Shown here in pieces: positions 31,227 to 38,817 of a DNA stretch of 54,625 nucleotides (positions within the stretch are counted from its first letter, which is position 1; the number at the start of each line of letters is the position of its first letter). The translations under genes and the position numbers were made by a program. This DNA is from a bacterium (GTDB lineage: Bacteria > Chloroflexota > Dormibacteria > Aeolococcales > Bog-877). The notes under the pieces were generated by a model. It saw only the letters and a list, made by a program, of their open reading frames with translations. It did not search any database and had not been told where the DNA came from. The DNA lies in contig JAJYPP010000018.1 of the NCBI GenBank assembly GCA_021795235.1, positions 1-54,625 of the forward strand, in the 5' to 3' direction.

Positions 31227-31755
31227 CGGGCTGGCCCTCGATCGGAAGTGCCTCGGTCAGGCTGGGACAGCTCGCGCTCGCCTCAGCCATGTTGGCGGAG
31301 GCGACTTGATCCAGGGCGGTGCGCAGCAGACTCATCTGCTCTGAGTCTAAGACATCGCCGAAATGGGCCTGCACCGACTTCAGGTGGTCAGGGGCCGCGG
31401 TGAGAAGGAGATTCGCGCCCTCCTCGGTCAGTACCGCGAAGGCGCCGCGGGCGTCGCTGGGACACACTTCGCGCCGAACCAGCCCTCCCGCCTCGAGCCG
31501 CTCCACCAGCCGGGTCAGGCCGCTTCGGCTGAGCAGCACCAGATCGGCCAATTGCGCCATCCGCAGTCGACCCTGGGGGGCTTCACTCAACTGCACCAAC
31601 ACGTCGTATTCCGCCAGCGGCAGGCGCTGGCTGGCGAGGAGCTCCCGCTCCAGGACCCGGGTCACGACCGTGTGGGCGCGCAGGAACGCCCGCCAGGCGG
31701 CCAGCGCCGCCGGGCTCAGGTCCGGGCTGGTTTCGTGGGAAGCTGGTGATTGCAC
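31219..31755 (-). CDS. MarR-family regulator, divergent from yceI
   Basis: This ~178-residue MarR-type winged helix has ALLASQRLPLAEYDVLVQL-like helices, then LRMAQLADLVLLSRSGLTRL as the recognition region and LVRREVCPSDARGAFAVLT as the wing. A frame extends to 31860, but it would overlap yceI and the operators. GTG 31755 or TTG 31761, a few bases after a TACTTT -10, is more plausible and implies a leaderless message. Two operator-like repeats lie over its start and promoter, suggesting autoregulation and control of yceI. Confidence 0.8.
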   Translation of the reverse strand: MQSPASHETSPDLSPAALAAWRAFLRAHTVVTRVLERELLASQRLPLAEYDVLVQLSEAPQGRLRMAQLADLVLLSRSGLTRLVERLEAGGLVRREVCPSDARGAFAVLTEEGANLLLTAAPDHLKSVQAHFGDVLDSEQMSLLRTALDQVASANMAEASASCPSLTEALPIEGQPGD

Positions 31756-31796
31756 AAACAAATACCAAAGTAGTAGATTGTGATTGCACGAGCAAT
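31749..31796. promoter_or_regulatory. Two MarR-type operator sites between marR and yceI
   Basis: ATTGCACGAGCAAT (31783-31796) is an inverted repeat with perfect 5-bp arms. ATTGCACAAACAAA (31749-31762) is a degenerate copy, with centres 34 bp apart, about three helical turns. On the minus strand the sites flank a TTGCTC/TACTTT promoter for marR. A single MarR dimer type could therefore control both directions. Confidence 0.6.
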
Positions 31797-31840
31797 TATG
31801 ACTCATTTCGAGTCTGGGCGAAAGCAAGTGGAGGAAAGAG

Positions 31841-32365
31841 ATGGCGTGGAAACTGGACATGGCTCATTCGGCGGTGGCGTTCTCGGCGCGCCACATGATG
31901 GTCAGCACGGTCAGGGGGAATTTCGAGGAGTTCGCGGCGGACATCGAGATTGACCCGGATGACCTGAGCAGAAGCTCGGTGCATGCGGTGATCAAGGCCG
32001 CCAGCATCGACACGCGCGTGGATGCGCGCAACGGCCACCTGCGCTCAGCCGACTTCTTCGACGTTGAGAAGTACCCCGACATCGTCTACCAGAGCCGCCG
32101 GGTCGAGTCCCTGGGCGGCGATCGCTACCGGGTCGAGGGTGACCTGACGATCAAGGACGTGACCCGCCCGGTCCCGTTGGACGTGACCTTCCACGGGATC
32201 CAGACCAGCCCCCAGGGCGCCAGGGTCGCCGGCTTCGAGGCTGCCGGCAAGCTCAGCCGCGAGGACTTCGGCCTCACCTGGAACATGGCCCTGGAGACCG
32301 GTGGGGTCGTGGTCGGCGACGAGATCAAGATCTCCATCGACGCCGAGGCCAACGAGGCGGCCTGA
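31841..32365 (+). CDS. YceI-family lipocalin-like protein
   Basis: This 174-residue protein has the full YceI pattern: WKLDMAHSAVAFSARHMMVS, VRGNFEEFAADIEIDP, SIDTRVDARNGHLRSADFFD, YPDIVYQSRRVE and TIKDVTRPVPLDV. The fold is an extended barrel binding polyisoprenoid-type lipids, in some cases a carrier of quinone-like compounds. There is no signal peptide, as in actinobacterial members. GGAGG precedes the ATG. Likely repressed by the divergent MarR protein. Confidence 0.9.
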   Translation: MAWKLDMAHSAVAFSARHMMVSTVRGNFEEFAADIEIDPDDLSRSSVHAVIKAASIDTRVDARNGHLRSADFFDVEKYPDIVYQSRRVESLGGDRYRVEGDLTIKDVTRPVPLDVTFHGIQTSPQGARVAGFEAAGKLSREDFGLTWNMALETGGVVVGDEIKISIDAEANEAA

Positions 32366-32385
32366 GGCGAGCTTCCCGCGGGCGG

Positions 32386-32407
32386 GGCGAGCCCAGCCGG
32401 GCTCGCC
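32386..32407. terminator. Hairpin between convergent yceI and def
   Basis: A 9-bp perfect stem (GGCGAGCCC/GGGCTCGCC) with a four-base loop lies between the converging genes. There is no T-tract on either side, but in such GC-rich genomes a hairpin alone is a common bidirectional terminator. Confidence 0.6.
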
Positions 32408-32425
32408 TGCGCCCGCCGCCATCGC

Positions 32426-32926
32426 CTATTTCGCTCCGGCCTCTTCCTCGTCGTCCATGACCTCTTGGAAGATGGCGCCGGGAGCCAGGCGCTCAGGACA
32501 TAGCATCCCCTGGAGGTGGTCCGACTCGTGTTGGACGATGCGCGCCAGCCAGCCCTCGAAGGAGCGCACCACGCCGCGCCCGTGGACGTTGCGATAGCGG
32601 ACCGTCACCCGCTCGAAGCGCCGGACCTTGCCGGCGCGGCCGGGCAGGGATAGGCAGCCCTCGATGGCGTCCACCTCTCCGGAGCTGGAGAGCCTCTCGG
32701 GGTTGCAGATGACGAACTTGCGGTCCTCGTAGACGATCACGGCCAGCTGCAGATTGAGTCCCACCTGGGGACCCGCCAAGCCGACCCCATTCCACTCCTC
32801 GCAACGGATGTACATCTCGTCCACCAGCCGCCGCAGGCTCTGGTCGAAGGTTCTGACCGGGCGGGCGCGCTGGTGCAGCACCGTCGCCGGGTCCGTGACC
32901 AGCTCCAGAGGAGGGGAGGGCTTCAC
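32426..32926 (-). CDS. def: Peptide deformylase
   Basis: This 166-residue enzyme has the three metal-site motifs: GVGLAGPQVG (motif 1), EGCLSLPG with the metal-binding Cys (motif 2) and QHESDH (motif 3, usual HEIDH/HEFDH). It removes the formyl group from nascent proteins with Fe2+ or Zn2+. The GTG overlaps the stop of the lipoate-ligase-like gene by four bases (GTGA), so the two are co-translated. The C-terminus carries an acidic tail (VMDDEEEAG). Confidence 0.92.
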   Translation of the reverse strand: MKPSPPLELVTDPATVLHQRARPVRTFDQSLRRLVDEMYIRCEEWNGVGLAGPQVGLNLQLAVIVYEDRKFVICNPERLSSSGEVDAIEGCLSLPGRAGKVRRFERVTVRYRNVHGRGVVRSFEGWLARIVQHESDHLQGMLCPERLAPGAIFQEVMDDEEEAGAK

Positions 32927-33627
32927 GCGGAGATCTTCTCAGGGTGCGGCGGGTTCGCACTGGCCAAGAGATCGATAGCCTCGGTTTGGGTCAACCGGGG
33001 CCGGCCGGTCAGCTGGCCGAGCCAGGTCAGGCTGTCGAGCTCGACCCCCGGGCCGAAGGCGCGATGGCCGGCGTCCAGGCTATGGAGGTCAGCTGGGGAA
33101 GGCTCCCTGAGGCCGACCACGGCCCGCATCAACGCCACCTCGCGGGTGAGCTTGAAGCCGATCCCCACCAATTTCCGGCCCTGGACCGCGAGGTCGCTGA
33201 AGCCCGGACACCATGCTCCCGCCACCCTTCCCGGTACCAGCTCCAGCCCGTACGGAGCGAGCGGACGCTGCAGCAGCTGGATGGCGGCCCCGAGCAGGGC
33301 ATCCAGGGGCCGGGCCAACGCTTCGGGCAGCCGCACCACCATCAGCATGGCCAGCCACTCCGGTCCCCCTGGTCCGATGGTGCCGCCGATCGGGCTCAGG
33401 CGAACCGACCCGATCCCCGGTATCGCCCTGATCGCCTCGACCAGGCCAGGTTTGCGCGTCAGCCCGGAGCCGACCGTCACCCCCCGCTCGGTGACCAACG
33501 GGATCACCACGATGTCGCCGGGCCGACCCGGGGCGAGGCTCAGGGAGGCGTTGCCTGCCAGCGCGACATCGTCCTCTGACCGCGGGTCCGCGAAGTGGTA
33601 CGCCCAGCGGGCCTGGTGGCCGCTCAA
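32923..33627 (-). CDS. Lipoate-protein ligase A-like protein (BPL/LplA/LipB fold)
   Basis: This 234-residue protein has the fold of LplA/LipM-type transferases: GHQARWAYHFADPRSEDDVA at the start, DIVVIPLVTERGV, GGTIGPGGPEWLAML and an end of the core domain with WCPGFSDLAVQGRKLVGIGF, where the Lys in GRKLVG corresponds to the conserved lysine of the family. It probably attaches or transfers lipoate/octanoate or a related acyl group; the exact substrate is uncertain. It precedes def. Confidence 0.7.
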   Translation of the reverse strand: MSGHQARWAYHFADPRSEDDVALAGNASLSLAPGRPGDIVVIPLVTERGVTVGSGLTRKPGLVEAIRAIPGIGSVRLSPIGGTIGPGGPEWLAMLMVVRLPEALARPLDALLGAAIQLLQRPLAPYGLELVPGRVAGAWCPGFSDLAVQGRKLVGIGFKLTREVALMRAVVGLREPSPADLHSLDAGHRAFGPGVELDSLTWLGQLTGRPRLTQTEAIDLLASANPPHPEKISA

Positions 33628-33633
33628 CGCCGC

Positions 33634-34143
33634 TCAGCTCGGTCCGACTTCACCGGCCTCCGCATCGGAGGTGGTCTGGTGCCAGCTCTGACCGCCTCGG
33701 CTGGGCGCCAGCATGTGGAGCAGCGACTGCAGGGACCGGTGCGCCTGCATCTCCAGGATGCCGCTGACTCCAAAGCGGCCCGCCAGGTATCCCAAGGCGC
33801 CCCCCGGCAGCTGGTAGGCCAGATGCTGGCTGACCTCGGTGGCACGGTCTCCCACCGGGTTGCACTCGATCCGGAGCTCTGCGGTCGCGCCCATGGCGTG
33901 CCCACGGCTGCTGACCAGGGAGGGGCGTTCACAGACTCCGATCACCCATTCGCTGTCGGCGAACTTGCCACCCGCCACCAGCCGTATGTGGAGGCGGTCG
34001 CCCGGCTGCAGGGGTGGCGTTACAGAGCCGGTGACCTCCTTGACACCGAACATCCAAAGAGGGGCGTTGCGAACGTCCGCGATGAAGTCCCAGGCGGTCT
34101 CGGCTGAGACCGGGATGACGACGCGATGGCGGACCTCAGGCAT
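33634..34143 (-). CDS. SRPBCC (START-like) polyketide-cyclase/dehydrase family protein
   Basis: This 169-residue protein begins VRHRVVIPVSAETAWDFIAD and continues with a beta-rich helix-grip pattern (LQPGDRLHIRLVAGG, TAELRIECNPVGD), ending with a long C-terminal helix (HRSLQSLLHML). Such proteins bind hydrophobic ligands; function here is unknown. A huge frame extends upstream but is antisense to the PPOX gene. ATG 34143 is the start of the domain. It is followed closely by lplA-like and def genes on the same strand. Confidence 0.7.
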   Translation of the reverse strand: MPEVRHRVVIPVSAETAWDFIADVRNAPLWMFGVKEVTGSVTPPLQPGDRLHIRLVAGGKFADSEWVIGVCERPSLVSSRGHAMGATAELRIECNPVGDRATEVSQHLAYQLPGGALGYLAGRFGVSGILEMQAHRSLQSLLHMLAPSRGGQSWHQTTSDAEAGEVGPS

Positions 34144-34200
34144 AGCTGGTGGCGAACGTGTCCATGTGGCGCTCCGAGGATATCCCGTAGGGTAGGGGCG

Positions 34201-35664
34201 ATGCGCAGAGTCGACGTGGCTGACATCCCCGAGCTTGCCCCCCTGGACCGCTTTCTGCAGTGGGACTTGGCGACCGTCAACCCCTGGGGTGTGCCCTCGG
34301 TGGCGGCGGCGGGGAGCCGCCTGCTCCCCGAGCAGGGGGAGATCTGGACCTCCACCACGGTGGGCTTCCAGGCCAAGGTGCGCAACATCCGGGTCAATCC
34401 CCGGGTCGCGCTCCTCCGCCACTGCGTGGGGGAGCCAGCCGTTCTGCTGCGGGGCGAGGCCGAGGTGGTGGAGGGGGACGGCACCGACAACCTGGTCGCG
34501 CTCTTCCGGTTGATGGGAGACCGCGATGGGGCCAGGCCGCGGCTCTACGAGTCCGCCACCCACCCCGGATGGCGCCGCCTCTACCAGGAGTACTGGCGCC
34601 GGATCCTGATCAGGGTCAGGATCGTCGAGATCGGCATCTTCAACCCCCACGGCCTGAGCCAGTACCGCATATCCGATTGGGCGGCTCCCAACGCCTCCCG
34701 GTCCCGCCGCAGGCCGTCCACACCGAGGGCCGCCGACTCTGGCCTGGGGCCGCTGGACCCGCGCGGCCGGCACATGATCCAAGACGGGGTACCGGTGATC
34801 ATGGCGGTGGCCGAGGGCCCCATGTCGGCGCCCCTGATCGTTCCCGTTCGAGCCCGCCAGGACGGGCGCGGCCGGCTCCTCGTGCATGAACAGCCCGCCC
34901 TGCCTGGACGGGCGTTCCAACGGGCTTCGCTGGTGGTCCGGGTGGTGGACGACACCTACGAGGTGGCGCGCATGGTCGCCTGGATCGGCGAGCTGGGGGC
35001 GGGTGCCGGCTGGCGCGAGTTCCGGCCCCGCTCCGCCTACGGCTTTGCCAAACCCCCTGGATGGATACCGGACATGGCGGCCGGCCTGGCCGCTGCCCTG
35101 GCGGCGAGGCGTCAGCCGGCGAGCCGCAGGGTGAGCCCTCCCGAGCTCCTCCCGGCCGCGACCGAAGCCGGTCTCAAGCGGTCCGCCCCCCTCCAGCTGC
35201 CCGAGGGCACGTGGAGGGCTCTGGAAGACCTCTTCAGCAGCTGCAACGCGATCAGCCCCTGGTACGCGACCCAGGCGACCTTGACCAGGGACCGACACCT
35301 CCGGGCGCATCTCAATTACCTGGCCAACCGCGCGGACCTGGAGCGGGACTGGGCCCAGGGCCTGCTCATCCGCGGCGGTCGCAGGGTGTCGGCGCCCACC
35401 CTGGCCCGGGGCGCCCTGGGCATGGCGCCGCGAGCGTCAGACCCGCGGACCGAGGCTCTGCGACGGGATCGGCTGCTCGAACGGAACCGGCAGATCCTCC
35501 GCCGGGATCTGCCGGAGCCACTGCGTCCAGCCGTCTTCACCAGGCTCGGTTCGGCGCCTGCCACCGCGGTCCCGATCTCTGGGGAGCTGGCCCTCCTGGC
35601 GGTGGCCCGATCGGCCATGGGGTCGGCCGCCGCCGCTCTGGACCGACTGGTCAGCCGCGGCTGA
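34201..35664 (+). CDS. PPOX/FMN-binding split-barrel protein with a long unassigned C-terminal part
   Basis: In this 487-residue protein residues ~1-130 form a pyridoxamine-5'-phosphate-oxidase-like barrel (FLQWDLATVNPWGVPSVAAA, EIWTSTTVGFQAKVRNIRVN, RVALLRHCVG). This group binds FMN or F420. Residues ~195-290 look like a second, divergent barrel (GVPVIMAVAEGPMSAPLIVP, ASLVVRVVDDTYEVARMVA). The C-terminal ~190 residues are helical and unassigned. Typical single-barrel relatives have ~140 residues, so the size is unusual. It is divergent from the SRPBCC gene and two bases before the CPBP gene. Confidence 0.65.
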   Translation: MRRVDVADIPELAPLDRFLQWDLATVNPWGVPSVAAAGSRLLPEQGEIWTSTTVGFQAKVRNIRVNPRVALLRHCVGEPAVLLRGEAEVVEGDGTDNLVALFRLMGDRDGARPRLYESATHPGWRRLYQEYWRRILIRVRIVEIGIFNPHGLSQYRISDWAAPNASRSRRRPSTPRAADSGLGPLDPRGRHMIQDGVPVIMAVAEGPMSAPLIVPVRARQDGRGRLLVHEQPALPGRAFQRASLVVRVVDDTYEVARMVAWIGELGAGAGWREFRPRSAYGFAKPPGWIPDMAAGLAAALAARRQPASRRVSPPELLPAATEAGLKRSAPLQLPEGTWRALEDLFSSCNAISPWYATQATLTRDRHLRAHLNYLANRADLERDWAQGLLIRGGRRVSAPTLARGALGMAPRASDPRTEALRRDRLLERNRQILRRDLPEPLRPAVFTRLGSAPATAVPISGELALLAVARSAMGSAAAALDRLVSRG

Positions 35665-35665
35665 G

Positions 35666-36310
35666 GTGCCCAGGTCACGGCCCGGCCGGGTCCTGGCTGG
35701 CGCGCTCCTGCAGGCGGGTGCTCTGAGAGTCGGCTTTCGACGCCCGGGTCTCTTCTGGCCACTCATGACCGTGAGCCTGGTGGGGTCCGGGGCGCTGGCG
35801 GGCGGTAGGGACCGAAGGACCAGGCCGGCCGAGGGGCGGGGCTGGCGCCTGACCGGGGCGCTGGCGGGGGCAGGAACCTATGCCGCGACCGTGGTGGCCG
35901 CGCTCGGCCTCCGCCGCTCTGCCGCCGGGAGGAGATGGCTGGGACAGGTGCGAGCGTGCACCGAGTCCTGCCCCCGACCGCTGCGGGTTGCCCTGCTCGT
36001 CCCGGCGGCGGTCGGCGAGGAGCTCTACTGGCGGGAGCGGGTGGTGGCGGGGGGCGCCCACGGGGTCGGTGCCTGGCGGTTGGGCCTGGGGGTTCTGGCT
36101 TACGCGGGAGTCCAGGCCGGGTCCGGCAATCCGGCCATGGTCGCGGGCGGCGCCGCGCTGGGGCTGGTAACTGGAGCCCTTCGTGCCGGATCTGGGTCGC
36201 TGGCTCCAGCTCTGACCGCCCATCTGGTCTTCTCAGGACTCACCATGATCTGGCCGGGGCTTCCCGCCCCTCCGGGTCCGGAACCTGCCAACGGCCGTAC
36301 AGAGCTGTGA
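35666..36310 (+). CDS. CPBP-family intramembrane protease
   Basis: This 214-residue membrane protein has about six hydrophobic segments. GEELYWRERV carries the EExxxR glutamates and arginine. LAPALTAHLVF supplies a histidine in the last motif; in the middle motif the usual His is not obvious (YAGVQAGSG). Members cut prenylated proteins or act in peptide modification and immunity. GTG at 35666 follows the PPOX stop by one base, so the pair is probably cotranscribed. Activity is uncertain because of the altered second motif. Confidence 0.65.
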   Translation: MPRSRPGRVLAGALLQAGALRVGFRRPGLFWPLMTVSLVGSGALAGGRDRRTRPAEGRGWRLTGALAGAGTYAATVVAALGLRRSAAGRRWLGQVRACTESCPRPLRVALLVPAAVGEELYWRERVVAGGAHGVGAWRLGLGVLAYAGVQAGSGNPAMVAGGAALGLVTGALRAGSGSLAPALTAHLVFSGLTMIWPGLPAPPGPEPANGRTEL

Positions 36311-36311
36311 C

Positions 36312-38354
36312 GTGATCGTGGCTCGGGGGCCACAGGCTTTGGCGCAAGATCGTTCGGTGGCCCAAGCGATGCCAGAGTACCTCGGTGAGTCAGATCAGAC
36401 TGACTGGTTGCAATCCTCGAGGCCGCCCGGGATCCGTGCGGCCCCTGCCACTCCTTTGGCCTTGGCGGCTGATGGGGTCATCAGACAGCTGCTGGCACCC
36501 CACGCTCTGCGGGTCACCGCTGAGCCCGTCCGGCGACTTCAAGACCGGGCGGTGCTCGCCTACCAGCTGCGCTGGCGGCTGCCCCGCTTGGATGCGGTGC
36601 CATCCCCAGCCGACTTCTGGCGGGCCGCGGCGGCCGCGGACTTGCTGGAGCCTCTGGATGATGCCCTGCTGCAGGCCCAGTTCGAGGCGGCCAAGCAGGT
36701 GCGGCCGAGCGCCGTTCTCATCAACCTGGCCGGGTTTCGCCGCCGTCGCAAGGGGATTCCCGGGACCCTGGCCCGGGAGGCGCGCCGCGCCGACATCCCC
36801 GCGAGCCGGGTGATCTGGCAGTTGAACGAGGCGGAGGATGTCACCGACGCGGTCCCGATCGCGGAGCTAGCCTTCGATCTGCGACTCCATGGCTTCAAGG
36901 TCGCCTTCCTGGGGATCGGGGAGAGCCGGACCCGGCTGTCCAGCGTCGCCCGGGTCCTGCCAGAGATCCTCCACGTCGACGCCAGCCTGGTCCATGGGCT
37001 CGGTCACGGGCAGGGGGCGGCGGCCACCCTGCGCGGGCTGGCGGAGTTCGCCGGTCTGACCGGGACCCGCCTGGTGGCCGGCGACGTGTCCAGCGCCGAG
37101 GAGCTGGCGGCGCTGACTGGCCTGGGCATCCCCTACGGCTACGGACTCGTGTTCGGCGTTCCCCAGGTGGTGGTGGGGCCGCGGGCCGTGGAACTGATCC
37201 GACCCCGGGTGCTCCTCGACATTGACGCTCCCGCCCCGGAGCTCAGGGCCCCCTCGGGCTCCGTCAAGGAGGCGGAGGCGGCGCAACCGTCGGCCCCCGC
37301 GCTCCTAGCTCCCGGCTTGGACGTCACCGAGGAGCTGGGACAGGCGGCCCGCTCGCTCCAGGGCGAGCACCAGCCGGATGTGATCCTGGAGCTGGCCTCC
37401 GACCACCTGGCCCGACTGGTCCCCTACGACGGGCTGGCGATCTATCGGGCCGACTGGGACGCGCTCCGCTTCCGCCCGCTGCTGGCCCGTTCGGACGCGG
37501 AACCGAGCTATGTCTCGGGGGTCCTGGGCCACACGTTCCCAATTGGGACCGGCGTCACCGGCTGGGCCTTCGATCTGGGGACCCCCCAGCTGGTCAATGA
37601 GGCCGAATCTCACCCCGCCGCCGGGCATCTCCCGGGCACAGCCAACGACGACGAGTCGATGCTGCTGGTGCCGCTGGTGGCCGGCGACCGCCGGCTGGGG
37701 ATCCTCACCCTGGTCCGCTTTCGCAACGGCGCGTTCACTCCGGCGGAGCTGACCATGGCCAGCCTGGTCGGGCACATGCTGGCGGCGGCCTGGCACAATG
37801 CCGAGCTCTACTCGGAGCAGGTGGAGAATGCCATCACCGATGCCCTGACCGGTTTGCGCAACGCTCGTTGGCTGCGCGACTCCGGCCGCCGCGAGCTCGC
37901 TTTGGCGGAGCGGGAGCAGCGCTGCCTGGCCGTGCTCATGCTCGACCTCGACAAGTTCAAGCTGGTCAACGACAGCGTCGGCCACGGCGCCGGTGACGCG
38001 GTGCTGACCGCGGTGGGCCGGGCCATCCAGGAGTCGATCCGCGCCGAGGATGTGGCGGTCCGGTATGGGGGTGAGGAGTTCGTCCTGCTGCTCCACGACG
38101 CCGGGCCGGAGGGTCCTCGGAGGGTGTGGCGGGACCTGCGCCGCCGCCTGGCCGCGATCCCGCTCCCCGCCGACTGCCCGCTGCGACGCATGACCGCCTC
38201 CGCGGGAGTGGCCCGCTACCCCGACCACGGCCGAGCTCTCAGTCAGCTGCTGGGGGCGGCCGATGCCGCCATGTACGCCATGAAGCGCCGGGGCGGCGAC
38301 CGCCTGGCCTCGGCCCGTCCCTTGGCGCCTATCCCTCCTGATCCAGACAGCTGA
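36312..38354 (+). CDS. Signalling protein: degenerate EAL, GAF and active-looking GGDEF domains
   Basis: In this 680-residue cytosolic protein residues ~55-300 follow the EAL fold, but the catalytic residues are gone (QLNEAED for ELTE, FLGIGES for DDFG, AGDVSSAEE for AEGVE). Residues ~345-505 are a GAF domain (DGLAIYRADWDALRFRPLLA, LLVPLVAGDRRLGILTLVRF). The GGDEF domain begins DALTGLRNARWL and has an intact GGEEF active site near residue 586. RAED five residues upstream is the inhibitory I-site. It should make c-di-GMP under GAF control, with the EAL part as a sensor or scaffold. GTG 36312 is used; ATG 36369 is possible. The 3' end overlaps the convergent marR gene by 26 bases. Confidence 0.85.
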   Translation: MIVARGPQALAQDRSVAQAMPEYLGESDQTDWLQSSRPPGIRAAPATPLALAADGVIRQLLAPHALRVTAEPVRRLQDRAVLAYQLRWRLPRLDAVPSPADFWRAAAAADLLEPLDDALLQAQFEAAKQVRPSAVLINLAGFRRRRKGIPGTLAREARRADIPASRVIWQLNEAEDVTDAVPIAELAFDLRLHGFKVAFLGIGESRTRLSSVARVLPEILHVDASLVHGLGHGQGAAATLRGLAEFAGLTGTRLVAGDVSSAEELAALTGLGIPYGYGLVFGVPQVVVGPRAVELIRPRVLLDIDAPAPELRAPSGSVKEAEAAQPSAPALLAPGLDVTEELGQAARSLQGEHQPDVILELASDHLARLVPYDGLAIYRADWDALRFRPLLARSDAEPSYVSGVLGHTFPIGTGVTGWAFDLGTPQLVNEAESHPAAGHLPGTANDDESMLLVPLVAGDRRLGILTLVRFRNGAFTPAELTMASLVGHMLAAAWHNAELYSEQVENAITDALTGLRNARWLRDSGRRELALAEREQRCLAVLMLDLDKFKLVNDSVGHGAGDAVLTAVGRAIQESIRAEDVAVRYGGEEFVLLLHDAGPEGPRRVWRDLRRRLAAIPLPADCPLRRMTASAGVARYPDHGRALSQLLGAADAAMYAMKRRGGDRLASARPLAPIPPDPDS

Positions 38355-38817
38355 TCGTTCGCTCCACGGCTCCAACCACCGTCAGCAGGGCTCGTAGCTC
38401 CTGGTCGGAGAACTGCTGCAGAACCGTGGAGGTCGCGTCCCGGCGGAAGCCCGCCGCCTCCTCGGCCTCCGCCTCCCCCCGAGCGGTGAGCTTGACGTGC
38501 ACCAGCCGCCGATCAGAGTCATCGCGCTGCCGCTCCGCCAGGCCGTGCTCCTCCAACCGGTCCAGCATGGAGCTGACCGATGGCATGCTGACCGCCAGCA
38601 TCTCGCTCAGCTGCCCAACCGTGAGCGGCCCCAGCTCATGGAGCACCATCACCATGTGCATCTGCCCGAAGGAGAGGTCCTTGCGGGCGAAGGATGCGCC
38701 AGGTCCCTTGCGCCAGTGGCGGGAGGAGACCCGGTCCAGGGCGGTGAGGGCCTCCTGCAGGAGAACCGGCCGCGCCTTCGCCTGGGGCCCGGAGACGCTC
38801 TGGCCGGGGCCGTTCAT
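38329..38817 (-). CDS. MarR-family regulator of the efflux operon
   Basis: This 162-residue winged helix has SFGQMHMVMVLHELGPLTVG, QLSEMLAVSMPSVSSMLDRL (recognition helix) and GLAERQRDDSDRRLVHVKLT (wing). It is the second gene after a DHA2 efflux pump, overlapping it by four bases (ATGA). It therefore probably represses the pump operon and responds to its substrates. The likely operator overlaps the promoter at 40521-40550. Confidence 0.85.
   Translation of the reverse strand: MNGPGQSVSGPQAKARPVLLQEALTALDRVSSRHWRKGPGASFARKDLSFGQMHMVMVLHELGPLTVGQLSEMLAVSMPSVSSMLDRLEEHGLAERQRDDSDRRLVHVKLTARGEAEAEEAAGFRRDATSTVLQQFSDQELRALLTVVGAVERTISCLDQEG

Noticed and set aside
33634-35310. 558-codon minus-strand frame containing the SRPBCC protein
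   Set aside because: Only the last 169 codons carry the domain; the rest is antisense to the PPOX-type gene.
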